Assembly: GCF_003025595.1 (NCBI RefSeq)
Contig: NZ_PYMI01000003.1
Location: forward strand, 496,001 to 560,000
Reading direction: 5' to 3'
DNA length: 64,000 nt
Source of the DNA: Photobacterium ganghwense
GTDB lineage: Bacteria; Pseudomonadota; Gammaproteobacteria; Enterobacterales; Vibrionaceae
Positions 42,976-51,929 of this stretch are shown one piece after another. The translations under genes and the position numbers were made by a program. Each line of letters begins with the position of its first letter. Positions within the stretch are counted from its first letter, which is position 1. The notes under the pieces are model-generated. The model did no database searches. It saw only the letters and a program-made list of their open reading frames with translations, and was not told the DNA's origin.

Positions 42976-44505
42976 GTGAAAAATTGGGGCGTAATGCATT
43001 GGATTCTCTTGGGTTGGCTAAGCCTGTTCAGCCTGCATGGCGTAGCCGGTGCCTCTGTGCCGGTCGTAAAGGCAAGTGAAACCGATCCGAATAAGTTGGT
43101 GGGAGCGGTTTGCGTTATCCGCCATCAGGATCAGCTGGTGATGCTGGCAGAAGTGATCACGGAGAAGTTTTCGCTTCCTGGTGGGTATATCGACAAAGGG
43201 GAGACCCCGCAGCAGGCGGCTGCCCGTGAAACGCTGGAAGAAACAGGGATTCGGGTAAACGTTGGGGACCTGATTCAGAACCGGGGCAGGGCTGCCATTT
43301 ATGCCTGTGTTGCACAGGAACCCATCCTGGTCTCATCGTTCAAAGACAAGTACGATCATCCGATTGTGGCTTCCTGGTTCTCGCGCCATTTTGCTACGGA
43401 AGTTAAGCGGGTATATCTAATTGACCCGATGACCTTGCCGGCGTCCGAGTACCGCTATCAGAAAGATATTGAGTTACTGACCGGCTGGCTGAATGCGACC
43501 CCTGAAAGTGACATCGATCTTTATGACAGCCTCGCCCGGCAGCTGAATCTGATGAATCAGTATGAGTTGGAGACGATTCTCACCTTTCAGCAGGCGGTTG
43601 CTAGCTGGCCCGCTGAAATCCAGTCTCTCTTTGGAGGGCTGGCCTCCGCGTTGAATCTTGCTGGAGAGCCGCTTTTCATTGTCTTTTTGGTATTGCTGAT
43701 CGCCAGTCTTTGTCCCACCCGTTACCTGCTCGTCTGGCTGTTTGCTTTGGTGATGATGTTGTTTACGACATTGTTGCTGAATTTCAGCGTCACCGCCCCG
43801 CGGCCATATTTTGCGATGCCACAATTACAACAAATTGATGCCAATGGATTCGGTTTTCCGAGTTCGCACGTGCTGCTGGCGACGCTGGTCTGGATGTCGG
43901 TCTGGCAACTGAGCAGCCACAAGCTGAAAGCTGCTGGCAAAGTGCTGTCGGCGCTGTTGGTGGTGATACTGGTAAGCGGCTTGGGTGTGGCTCGGGTATG
44001 GTTTGGCGTGAATTTCTTCAGTGATATCGTCGTCAGTATTCTCCTGGCTCTGGGGCTGACCATTCCGTTATTTGCCTGGTGGCGGGTAGATTCCGTTTCT
44101 GCGTTAACGCTTGCGGGTAATCGCTGGTTCTGGTTGTTTGCCACCATCATGGTGGGAGTTGTCGCCAGCTACACACTGGATCCGAAAATTGCCTATATTT
44201 TCGGAGGTCTGCTGGGGGTGTTCCTGTCAGTGGAATATGCCACCCGTACCGAGCCGAAAACGAGGCTTTCGCTGGGGCGAACCCTGCTTGCATTTGTGGT
44301 CATTTCTTTGGTGGCGTTTGGACTGTACCGGTTGATTAACTATGTCTCTTATCAGCAGACCGTGAGCCTTATTGTATTAACGATAAAAGGATGTGGTGCC
44401 GCGGCGATCAGCGCCTGGCTGATCGGCGGGGCGGCTTTTATTCGACGCAGGCTGGCTACATCGTCGGAGTCTGATTTTCCCGCGCCTGACGATCGCGACC
44501 AATGA
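42976..44505 (+). CDS. Fusion of Nudix hydrolase and PAP2-like membrane domain
   Basis: A 509-residue protein in three parts. Residues 1-26 are a hydrophobic signal or anchor (MHWILLGWLSLFSLHGVAGA). Residues about 40-160 are a Nudix domain with an intact box, GGYIDKGETPQQAAARETLEETGI. Residues about 210-365 are a PAP2/acid-phosphatase-like membrane domain with FPSSH (motif 2). In this domain the first motif lacks its lysine (NFSVTAPRP), and the third reads ARVWFGVNFFSD with Asn in place of the catalytic His. Four or five further helices follow. PAP2 catalysis therefore looks lost or changed. If residues 1-26 are exported in the usual way, the Nudix part would be periplasmic. GTG 42976 or ATG 42994 could be the start. 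Function unknown. Confidence 0.85.
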   Translation: MKNWGVMHWILLGWLSLFSLHGVAGASVPVVKASETDPNKLVGAVCVIRHQDQLVMLAEVITEKFSLPGGYIDKGETPQQAAARETLEETGIRVNVGDLIQNRGRAAIYACVAQEPILVSSFKDKYDHPIVASWFSRHFATEVKRVYLIDPMTLPASEYRYQKDIELLTGWLNATPESDIDLYDSLARQLNLMNQYELETILTFQQAVASWPAEIQSLFGGLASALNLAGEPLFIVFLVLLIASLCPTRYLLVWLFALVMMLFTTLLLNFSVTAPRPYFAMPQLQQIDANGFGFPSSHVLLATLVWMSVWQLSSHKLKAAGKVLSALLVVILVSGLGVARVWFGVNFFSDIVVSILLALGLTIPLFAWWRVDSVSALTLAGNRWFWLFATIMVGVVASYTLDPKIAYIFGGLLGVFLSVEYATRTEPKTRLSLGRTLLAFVVISLVAFGLYRLINYVSYQQTVSLIVLTIKGCGAAAISAWLIGGAAFIRRRLATSSESDFPAPDDRDQ

Positions 44506-44613
44506 ACGGCCTTTTCATGAACAATGATTTTATGGCTGTTCGTTTTATGAACATTCATTCAATAGACAGCCATCATCCAGACCGCTGATTTATCCGCCAT
44601 GTATTATTCTGCT

Positions 44614-44650
44614 ACGAGCTGGCTAAAGCAGCGTGGCTCGTGCTTTTTTT
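44614..44650 (+). terminator. Terminator after Nudix-PAP2 gene
   Basis: ACGAGC, 16-nt loop, GCTCGT, then GC and seven T. The stem is short but the T-run is good. Confidence 0.7.
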
Positions 44651-44790
44651 CCCTTTAACACTGGGGTAAAGTGTGACTATCCAGACCTTTCGGTCACAGG
44701 GTAGAGAGCAAAGGGCGACCTGCCCGAACCGATAATTATCAAAGAGGCCAGTCGTCGTAGGATACGTCGGAAAACTGGACAAGGAGAGCA

Positions 44791-47700
44791 ATGTTACCTG
44801 CACTGACACATCAAGACAGTACCGATGATGTGGTTCTGTCGTTCCTGCGCGCATTAGAAAATGCCGGATTTCGCGGGGATATCGAACAATCTTATGCCAG
44901 CCGCCTGGCAGTTGCCACTGATAACAGCGTCTATCAGCAGCTGCCTCAGGCCGTTGTTTTCCCAAAAGATGAACAGGATTTAGTCACGCTTGGCCGGGTT
45001 GGCCAGGACGCTGAGTTTCGCTCTGTTACCTTCTCCGCCCGTGGTGGCGGTACCGGTACCAACGGCCAGTCCCTGACACCGGGCGTGGTGGTCGACATTT
45101 CCCGCCATATGAACAAGGTGCTGGAAATTAACCCGGAAGAGGGCTGGGTTAAGGTTCAGGCCGGGGTGATTAAAGATCAGCTCAACGATGCCCTGCGTCC
45201 GCATGGCTTCTTTTTCTCTCCGGATTTATCGACCAGTAACCGTGCCACAATTGGCGGCATGATCAATACTGATGCCTCCGGGCAAGGCTCCCTGAAATAC
45301 GGTAAAACCTCCGATCATGTGCTCTCGGTGAAAGCCGTCCTGGTAGATGGCTCCGTACTGGAGACGGAGGCGCTGGAAACGGCGGCGATTCAACGTTTAC
45401 CGGAAGGAAGTGATCTGGCCAACCGTGCATTGAAGTTGGCCGAGCAGGTTTGTCGGGATAAACGCCAGCAAATCCTCGATAAGTTTCCGCCGTTAAACCG
45501 CTTTCTGACCGGTTACGACCTGAAAAACGTGTTTGACGACGAGCTGAACCGTTTTGATATCGGCCGTTTACTGTGCGGCGCTGAGGGGTCACTCGCTTTT
45601 ATCGCCGAGGCAAAACTGAACCTGACGCCAATTCCGAAATCGCGGGTATTGGTCAACATTAAGTACGACAGCTTTGATTCTGCGCTGCGCAACGCCCCGA
45701 TGATGGTGGAAGCAAAGGCCCTGTCTGTGGAAACGGTGGACTCGCGCGTCCTGAACCTGGCTAAGCAAGACATTGTCTGGCACACCGTCAGCGATTTACT
45801 GGCAGAAGTGCCGGGGCAGGAAATGCTCGGTATCAACATGGTGGAGTACGCCAGTCAGGACACGGAAGAAAACCAGCGTCTGGTTGCGGCATTGTGTGCG
45901 CGACTGGACGAGATGATTGCTGAGAAGCAAAACGGCATTATCGGTTATCAGGTCTGTGACGATCTGGCCGGGATTCAGAAAATCTACACCATGCGTAAAA
46001 AAGCGGTGGGATTGCTGGGGGCGGCTAAAGGCAGTAAAAAACCGGTCGCATTCGCTGAAGATACCTGTGTCCCGCCGGAAAACCTTGCTGATTTCATCGT
46101 GGAGTTCCGCCAGTTGCTGGATGGTCACAACCTTGACTATGGCATGTTTGGCCACGTGGATGCCGGTGTGCTGCACGTTCGTCCGGCATTGGATCTGTGT
46201 GATCCCCAGCAAGAGCTGCTGATGAAAACCATCTCGGATCAGGTGGTGGCGCTGGTCGCAAAATACGGCGGCCTGATGTGGGGAGAACACGGTAAAGGTT
46301 ATCGTTCTGAGTACGGCCCTGAATTTTTCGGGGAGGAATTGTTCACCGAACTGCGCCGCATCAAAGCCGCATTTGATCCGGAAAACCGGATGAACCCGGG
46401 TAAAATCTGTACCCCGCTGGACAGTGATGCCGAACTGGTCAAAGTGGAAGGTCAGAAACGCGGTTACTTTGACCGCCAGATTCCGGTGAAGATTCGCGAT
46501 AGCTTTAAGCAGGCGATGGAGTGTAACGGCAACGGCTTGTGCTTCAACTATGACACCAGCTCACCGATGTGTCCTTCGATGAAAATCACCGCCGATCGTC
46601 GTCACTCACCAAAAGGCCGTGCTGGATTGGTGCGTGAATGGCTGCGTCAGCTGGCTCAGCAGGGGATCGATCCGGTGACACTGGAGCAGGATCTGATGAG
46701 CCGCACGCCAACGGTGAAAGAGATCATCGACCGGCTCAAAAATACCTTTGGGGCGACCCGAAAAGACTATGACTTTTCGCATGAGGTGATGGAAGCCATG
46801 AATGGCTGTCTGGCCTGTAAAGCCTGTGCCAGCCAGTGTCCAATCAAAGTGGATGTGCCGAGTTTCCGCTCACGCTTCATGCATCTATATTACAGCCGTT
46901 ACCAGCGTCCGGTGAAAGATTATCTGGTGGCGTATGTTGAAAGCTATCTGCCGGTGATGGCCAAAGCGCCAGCGACCTTTAACGCCATCATGCGTCCACA
47001 GTGGATGAAAACCCTGACAGCCAACACGGTCGGTTATGTAGACATGCCGCCACTGTCGGTGCCGACTCTGACCGAAAGTCTGGACGGACACCATGCCACC
47101 CGGTTTGACCTGACCTGGCTGCAGGCATTGTCAGAGAGAGAACGAGAAGACTATGTGCTGATTGTTCAAGACCCGTTTACCAGCTTCTACGATGCGGAAG
47201 TCATTCGGGACTTTGTCATGCTGGCTGAAAAACTGGGTAAAAAACCGCTGCTGGTGCCGTTTAAGCCTAACGGGAAAGCGCAGCATGTGAAAGGCTTCCT
47301 GCGCCAGTTTGCTAAAACCGCGCGTAATACCGCAGATTTTCTGAATCAGCTGGCCGCTTTGAACATTCCATTGGTCGGGGTCGATCCGGCGCTGGTGTTG
47401 TGTTACCGCGATGAATACAACGAGATGCTGGGCGAGAAGCGTGGTGAGTTTGCGGTGCTGACAGCCCATGAATGGTTGATGCCGCTGCTGCCGCAGTTGG
47501 ATGCACTATCATCCCGGCAGGATGACAACTGGTACCTGTTTGCGCACTGTACGGAAAAGACCAAACTGCCGAATGCTGAAAAAGAGTGGGCCACCATTTT
47601 CCGCCACTTTGGTGCAGTATTGCAGCCGGTTTCTGTCGGTTGCTGCGGGATGGCAGGGACATTCGGGCATGAGAAGGACAAGCTTGAGGTGTCAAAAGGG

Positions 47701-47856
47701 GTGTATGCCCTGAGCTGGCAGCCGAATCTGGCTCAGCTGGATCCTGAACGTTGTATGGCAACCGGTTATTCCTGCCGGAGTCAGGTAAAACGTTTTGAAC
47801 ATATCAAGATGAAGCACCCGGTTCAGGCATTACTGCAAGTGGTGAGTCTGGCCTAA
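44791..47856 (+). CDS. ydiJ: YdiJ-type FAD/Fe-S dehydrogenase (D-2-hydroxyacid/2-hydroxyglutarate)
   Basis: A 1021-residue multidomain oxidoreductase, the same length as E. coli YdiJ. Residues about 45-270 are an FAD-binding (PCMH) domain with SARGGGTGTNGQSLTPGVVVD and TIGGMINTDASGQGSLKYGKTSDHV. Residues about 280-550 form the FAD-linked oxidase C-terminal domain (GMFGHVDAGVLHVRP, GEHGKGYRSEYGPEFFG). Residues about 570-700 carry Cys clusters for Fe-S centres (MECNGNGLCFNYD..SPMCPS and CLACKACASQCPIKVDVPS). The C-terminal part has a CCG motif (GCCGMAGTFGHEKD). YdiJ-type enzymes oxidise D-2-hydroxyglutarate or related 2-hydroxyacids to the keto acid; the electron acceptor is not visible. Monocistronic with a strong terminator. 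Confidence 0.93.
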   Translation: MLPALTHQDSTDDVVLSFLRALENAGFRGDIEQSYASRLAVATDNSVYQQLPQAVVFPKDEQDLVTLGRVGQDAEFRSVTFSARGGGTGTNGQSLTPGVVVDISRHMNKVLEINPEEGWVKVQAGVIKDQLNDALRPHGFFFSPDLSTSNRATIGGMINTDASGQGSLKYGKTSDHVLSVKAVLVDGSVLETEALETAAIQRLPEGSDLANRALKLAEQVCRDKRQQILDKFPPLNRFLTGYDLKNVFDDELNRFDIGRLLCGAEGSLAFIAEAKLNLTPIPKSRVLVNIKYDSFDSALRNAPMMVEAKALSVETVDSRVLNLAKQDIVWHTVSDLLAEVPGQEMLGINMVEYASQDTEENQRLVAALCARLDEMIAEKQNGIIGYQVCDDLAGIQKIYTMRKKAVGLLGAAKGSKKPVAFAEDTCVPPENLADFIVEFRQLLDGHNLDYGMFGHVDAGVLHVRPALDLCDPQQELLMKTISDQVVALVAKYGGLMWGEHGKGYRSEYGPEFFGEELFTELRRIKAAFDPENRMNPGKICTPLDSDAELVKVEGQKRGYFDRQIPVKIRDSFKQAMECNGNGLCFNYDTSSPMCPSMKITADRRHSPKGRAGLVREWLRQLAQQGIDPVTLEQDLMSRTPTVKEIIDRLKNTFGATRKDYDFSHEVMEAMNGCLACKACASQCPIKVDVPSFRSRFMHLYYSRYQRPVKDYLVAYVESYLPVMAKAPATFNAIMRPQWMKTLTANTVGYVDMPPLSVPTLTESLDGHHATRFDLTWLQALSEREREDYVLIVQDPFTSFYDAEVIRDFVMLAEKLGKKPLLVPFKPNGKAQHVKGFLRQFAKTARNTADFLNQLAALNIPLVGVDPALVLCYRDEYNEMLGEKRGEFAVLTAHEWLMPLLPQLDALSSRQDDNWYLFAHCTEKTKLPNAEKEWATIFRHFGAVLQPVSVGCCGMAGTFGHEKDKLEVSKGVYALSWQPNLAQLDPERCMATGYSCRSQVKRFEHIKMKHPVQALLQVVSLA

Positions 47857-47908
47857 CGGTCGATGATTTGCCCGTTTTGACCCTCAAAGTGGGTTAAATA
47901 ACGATGAT

Positions 47909-47941
47909 AAAAACGGGAAGCTTCGGCTTCCCGTTTTTTTT
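47909..47941 (+). terminator. Terminator between ydiJ and aqpZ (bidirectional)
   Basis: AAAACGGGAAGC, TTCG tetraloop, GCTTCCCGTTTT and more T. Perfect 12-bp stem, A-rich before and T-rich after, so it serves both convergent genes. Confidence 0.95.
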
Positions 47942-47980
47942 AATTTCCGTTTTTGTTTCCCGTTTATTTAATAGGTAGAG

Positions 47981-48676
47981 TTAGTCGTCCGGATTAGGGG
48001 ACAGCCAGTTGTACACCCAACCGGCGATTAACGCGCCGAGTAAGGGGGCTACCCAAAACAACCACAACTGGCTGAGAGCCCAGTCACCCACCAGTACCGC
48101 AGGACCGGTGCTGCGCGCCGGATTGACGGACGTATTGGTTACCGGAATGCTGATCAGATGGATTAAAGTCAGCGCCAGGCCTATTGCCAGCCCGGCATTG
48201 GCTGGGGTGGCCAGTTTGTGTGTCGCGCCCAGAATCACGATCAGGAACATGAAGGTCATGACAAACTCACTGAGAAATGCTGATATCAGGTTGTATCCCC
48301 CAGGGGAGTGATCGCCATAACCGTTTGAAGCCAGCCCTCCGGCCAAGTCGAAGCCGGGCTGACCACTGGCGATACAGTAGAGTACGTAGGCACCCGCAAT
48401 GCCCCCCAACACCTGTGCGATGATATAGGGAATGACTTCACTGGCAGGGAAGCGGCCACCGGACCATAGCCCCAGAGTCACGGCCGGATTCAGATGGCAA
48501 CCGGAGATATGACCGATACTGTATGCCATGGTAACCACGGTTAAACCAAAGGCAAAAGCCACTCCGAGCAGGCCTATTCCGACGTCAGGAAATGCGGCAC
48601 TGATGACCGCGCTGCCGCAACCGCCCAGTACCAGCCAGAACGTGCCGATCAGTTCAGCGATAAGCTTCTTTAGCAT
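47981..48676 (-). CDS. aqpZ: Aquaporin Z
   Basis: A 231-residue water channel with six membrane helices and both NPA loops, [21 protein letters not shown] and [12 protein letters not shown]. The N-terminus [24 protein letters not shown] is that of AqpZ, and the selectivity Arg follows the second NPA (NPARS). It conducts water in osmotic shifts. The residues around the second NPA and the absence of the GlpF-type Asp favour water over glycerol. Single gene, with a 14-bp repeat in its upstream region. Confidence 0.95.
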   Translation of the reverse strand: MLKKLIAELIGTFWLVLGGCGSAVISAAFPDVGIGLLGVAFAFGLTVVTMAYSIGHISGCHLNPAVTLGLWSGGRFPASEVIPYIIAQVLGGIAGAYVLYCIASGQPGFDLAGGLASNGYGDHSPGGYNLISAFLSEFVMTFMFLIVILGATHKLATPANAGLAIGLALTLIHLISIPVTNTSVNPARSTGPAVLVGDWALSQLWLFWVAPLLGALIAGWVYNWLSPNPDD

Positions 48677-48720
48677 GTGAAATCCCTCTGATCCGTTTCA
48701 TTGACGGTGTGCAATGCTTG

Positions 48721-48776
48721 TTAAGCAAAGACGATTAAACAATGACGATTAAGCAATGACATTTAAGCAATGCCTT
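48721..48776 (+). repeat. 14-bp tandem repeat x4 upstream of aqpZ
   Basis: TTAAGCAAAGACGA, TTAAACAATGACGA, TTAAGCAATGACAT, TTAAGCAATGCCTT. Located 45-100 bp upstream of the aqpZ start codon, where its promoter should lie, so unit number could affect expression. Confidence 0.85.
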
Positions 48777-48913
48777 TAATTCAACGATGTTAATGCATTG
48801 GCTTTTGTGCATTGAGTATAGTGATCAGGTCGTTTCATGCTGCTTCACACTTGCTACAACTGAGCATCAGGTACTCAGCTTCACGTGCGTATGTGTCTGG
48901 TTGATTGGCATAC

Positions 48914-49783
48914 TCAGGCGACTTTATCCGCTTTGCGTCGGGTGGTCAGAATGGGGTCGCCCGCCGGTTCTGGTTGTCGGACTGGTCGATGGTGAGGAGC
49001 CGGTTTATCCACCCGAAAGCCATTGTGACTGGCCAGACGGTGGGGTTTGTCTGTCCAGCGTGACAGGGAAATTTCCCCTTGATGGGATTCCGCCATATAG
49101 GTACAGCTTTCAATCCAGTCACCATCGTTGAGGTAGAGTATTCCGTCGATATCGACAATATCCGGGTGATGAATATGGCCGCAGATAATCCCGTCGACCT
49201 CCTGCTGCCGGGCGTAATTTACCGCAGCACGGGAAAAGCGTTCAATGGCCTGATTGGCTTGCTCGACCCTGGCTTTCAGGTATCCGGCCAATGACCAGTA
49301 AGGTTTGTTCCGCAGTTTGCGGTACAGGTGCCACCAGCGGTTGATAAACAGCAGGGCGTCGTATCCCAGATCCCCGATCATGGCGTAGAAGCGACTGTGA
49401 CAAACCAGGCTGTCAAATTGGTCACCGTGCAGCGCCAGGATCCGACGGCCGGATGCGGTGGTGTGGGTGTACTGATCGTAAAGTTCTACCGCGCCGAGGT
49501 TATAGGCGAGAAATTTGCGGATGGCTCCGTCGTGATTGCCGGGAATATAGATAACCCGGCATCCTTGCTCAGCCCGTTTGAGTATCAGGCGGATAATTTG
49601 ATTGTGGCTCTCCGGCCAGAAGTGCTTGTTTTTAAGTGACCATAAGTCGACGATGTCACCGACCAGAATCAGGGTGTCGGCCTTGTTGTGGGTCAGAAAA
49701 TGCACCAGAAACTCAGCCTTGCAGTCGCGGTTGCCCAGATGAATATCAGATAGCCAAAGTGTACGATGAGAGAAAACGGTCAT
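48914..49783 (-). CDS. LpxH-like UDP-2,3-diacylglucosamine diphosphatase family protein
   Basis: An approximately 289-residue calcineurin-type phosphoesterase. The metal motifs are complete: LSDIHLGNRDC (DxH), LVGDIVDLW (GDxxD), IPGNHDGAIR (GNHD), ALHGDQFD, and ICGHIHHPDI (GHxH). The insertion with INRWWHLYRKLRNKPYWSLAG and the order of motifs are those of the UDP-2,3-diacylglucosamine diphosphatase family of lipid A synthesis. The C-terminal 50 residues are polar and basic (RPVRQPEPAGDPILTTRRK), an extension beyond the fold. A second, canonical lpxH is likely elsewhere, so this may be a paralogue with another substrate. Two ATG codons (49795, 49783) are near each other with no clear ribosome site. 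Confidence 0.87.
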   Translation of the reverse strand: MTVFSHRTLWLSDIHLGNRDCKAEFLVHFLTHNKADTLILVGDIVDLWSLKNKHFWPESHNQIIRLILKRAEQGCRVIYIPGNHDGAIRKFLAYNLGAVELYDQYTHTTASGRRILALHGDQFDSLVCHSRFYAMIGDLGYDALLFINRWWHLYRKLRNKPYWSLAGYLKARVEQANQAIERFSRAAVNYARQQEVDGIICGHIHHPDIVDIDGILYLNDGDWIESCTYMAESHQGEISLSRWTDKPHRLASHNGFRVDKPAPHHRPVRQPEPAGDPILTTRRKADKVA

Positions 49784-49910
49784 AGTGTTTACCATTTAGC
49801 TGTCAGGACAGGGACAATGTATTCATCATCCGTTCTGAGTTTACGCTAGTCAGTTAAGGTGACCGTTTCGTTGTTTTATCGTGACATCCTTATGTCACCT
49901 GATGCTGAGC

Positions 49911-49931
49911 CATCAGCCATCAGCCATCAGC
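49911..49931 (+). repeat. Heptamer repeat CATCAGC x3
   Basis: CATCAGC three times in tandem, directly downstream of the 3' end of the LysR gene at 49945 and between two minus-strand genes. Short, perfect. Confidence 0.85.
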
Positions 49932-49944
49932 TAAGAGCTAGTCA

Positions 49945-50823
49945 TCAGGCCTCGTTCAGATACTGTTCCAGCTGGTTCGCCAGCCATCGGGTGATTCCCC
50001 CTTGCTGATTGTAAGTATTCTGAATCATCCCGTAGGACTGCCATTTCATTGCCTGATCGTGATTCAGTACTTTGACGCTGCCGTCCCGCAGATACGGGTT
50101 AATCAGCACTGACGGTACGTTTGACCAGCCGGTTCCGTCCAGCACGGCGTTGCGCAGGTGCTCATAAAAGGGCAAGGCAATGTAATTCCCTGAAGCCGGA
50201 GATACCGCGTGAAGGCCCTCGTCATCAATGGCCGACAGGGTAAATTCGGTGTACCGGGCCAAATCTGAGTTCACCACCTGACTAAGTTTGGAAAGCGGGT
50301 GGGCGCTATGGGCCACGGTCATCATTCTGATTTCACCCAGCTTGATGTGGTGGTTATTGGTCATACGGCGGGTGAACGGAAGCAGGCAGTAGGCAATGTC
50401 GACCATGTTCTGTTCGACCATGTCATCCAACTCCGGTGGCGGTGCCATATAGACCGACACGCTGGTGTTGGGGAAATGCTGGCTCATGTCGTGGATTAAC
50501 TGACGCCAGAATGACTCCGGTAGCGCGTCATCCCGGGCGATGCGCAGCACCGATTCCACCCCCTTAATATGTTGGTCGCAGCGTGCCGTGATATCCCCGG
50601 CAATCATCACCATGCGTTCACAGTCGTTTTTGATTGCTTCACCTACCGCTGTCAGCGTGACCTGGTTTCCCGTGCGTTCCAGCAGCTGAACCCCCAGCTC
50701 ATCTTCCAGCGCGCTCAGGGACGAACTGACGGTGGTACGGCTTTTACCAAGTTTACGTGCTGCCTCGGCAATCGAGCCGGTATCGCTGGTGGCAAGAAAC
50801 ATGGCCAGTTGATTGACTTTCAC
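49945..50823 (-). CDS. LysR-family regulator, divergent from CDF-like gene
   Basis: A 292-residue LysR-type regulator. The N-terminal helix-turn-helix reads MFLATSDTGSIAEAARKLGKSRTTVSSSLSALEDELG, followed by a dimerisation helix and a substrate-binding-like domain (VLRIARDDALPESFWRQLI, VDIAYCLLPFTRR, FYEHLRNAVLDGTGWSNVPSVLI). The effector is unknown. It faces the CDF-like membrane protein across 188 nt, which contains a neat palindrome, so it is a likely controller of that gene. The start ATG at 50823 is close to the first helix. Confidence 0.9.
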   Translation of the reverse strand: MKVNQLAMFLATSDTGSIAEAARKLGKSRTTVSSSLSALEDELGVQLLERTGNQVTLTAVGEAIKNDCERMVMIAGDITARCDQHIKGVESVLRIARDDALPESFWRQLIHDMSQHFPNTSVSVYMAPPPELDDMVEQNMVDIAYCLLPFTRRMTNNHHIKLGEIRMMTVAHSAHPLSKLSQVVNSDLARYTEFTLSAIDDEGLHAVSPASGNYIALPFYEHLRNAVLDGTGWSNVPSVLINPYLRDGSVKVLNHDQAMKWQSYGMIQNTYNQQGGITRWLANQLEQYLNEA

Positions 50824-50894
50824 CTTGCTGAACCTCGAAAACTGTTTATATCAAAACACATTGTCTGCTGAAAAACCCACCCTTGTCGAGTCTT

Positions 50895-50913
50895 GCGACG
50901 AAAAACTCGTCGC
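50895..50913. promoter_or_regulatory. Candidate operator between lysR and CDF-like gene
   Basis: Perfect inverted repeat GCGACGA-AAAAC-TCGTCGC, 72 nt upstream of the LysR start and 99 nt before the CDF-like start. Length and position fit a regulator binding site. Confidence 0.5.
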
Positions 50914-51011
50914 TGAGTGATTATCACCATGTGAAAACCCCCGCTATGATTAGTTTCAGTTCCACAAAATCGAATAAAAGCTGACGAAAAATCGTTAGCA
51001 TCGAGGTTTAT

Positions 51012-51692
51012 ATGCTATGCAATGTATCTTTAGAACGAAAACTATTAAAGTTCTCTACAATTTCTGCCTTATTTTTCGCCTTGATGGGTATCGGGCTCGG
51101 TTTATGGATGGGCTCGCTGGTGATTGTGTTCGACGGGGCGTACTCGCTGGTCAGCCTGGCGCTTACCCTTGTTTCGCTGGCAGCCGCGTCATATATCCGT
51201 TCACCAAAAGCGCGTAAGAACCCGCGTCTTGGCATGATTGAGCCCGGTGTAATTGCATTTAAAGGGCTGGTTATTGCACTGATGTGTGCGCTCTCATTCA
51301 GCTCGGCAGTATCGGCAATGATATCTGGCGGCCGTGAAGTTGATGCCGGTCTGGCGCTGTTGTTTGGGGTTGTAAACGTAGTGGGTTGTATCGCTTCCTA
51401 CATGGTGATGGTGCGCTATGGCAAGAAAGCTCAATCTGCGCTGGTGACAGCCGAGTCTAAACAATGGCTGATGGATACGGTGATCAGTGCCGCCGTGATG
51501 GCTGGCTTTATCGTGGCGTCTCTGCTGACCTATGTGGGGATGGAAGAATACGCGGTGTACGCCGACCCGGCGATGGTGGTAGTTGCATCGTTGTATTTCG
51601 TGATTGTACCGCTGAAGATGATGGCGGGCGCACTGAAGAGGTGTCGTGAGCAGTATGAGCTGAGTATGTCAGCCAACTGGCAGAACGGTTAA
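51012..51692 (+). CDS. Short CDF-like (cation efflux family) membrane protein
   Basis: A 226-residue protein with six hydrophobic helices and cation-diffusion-facilitator features: IVFDGAYSLVSLALTLVSL in helix 2 and ALVTAESKQWLMDTVISAAVMAGF in helix 5. The membrane metal site of YiiP (two Asp in helix 2; His and Asp in helix 5) is only partly kept: the second Asp of helix 2 is Ser (DGAYS), and the His of helix 5 appears to be Gln (QWLMD). The cytoplasmic C-terminal domain of CDF exporters is missing. It may transport something other than zinc. The ATG at 51012 has GAGG upstream. Divergent from the LysR gene. Function uncertain. Confidence 0.8.
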   Translation: MLCNVSLERKLLKFSTISALFFALMGIGLGLWMGSLVIVFDGAYSLVSLALTLVSLAAASYIRSPKARKNPRLGMIEPGVIAFKGLVIALMCALSFSSAVSAMISGGREVDAGLALLFGVVNVVGCIASYMVMVRYGKKAQSALVTAESKQWLMDTVISAAVMAGFIVASLLTYVGMEEYAVYADPAMVVVASLYFVIVPLKMMAGALKRCREQYELSMSANWQNG

Positions 51693-51814
51693 GGGATCTC
51701 TCCTGGCCACTGAGCAAACATCACTCCTGTTAATAGTGATACTTAATAGCAACAGTTCACGCTACACTGGAAAAAAGGCGGTCATTCCGACGCACGTCAT
51801 GATAAGCAGGATCA

Positions 51815-51847
51815 ACATGGGGAGCCTTAAAGGCTCCCCATGTTTTT
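51815..51847 (+). terminator. Terminator after CDF-like gene
   Basis: ACATGGGGAGCC, 5-nt loop, GGCTCCCCATGT followed by TTTTG. Perfect 12-bp stem. Confidence 0.92.
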
Positions 51848-51929
51848 GTTGACTCTGATTTAGCCTTGGATGTCTGCGCGATCTCTTTTCTCACTCGTTT
51901 CACTCGGCCATTTGAACCGGCCCAGCCAG

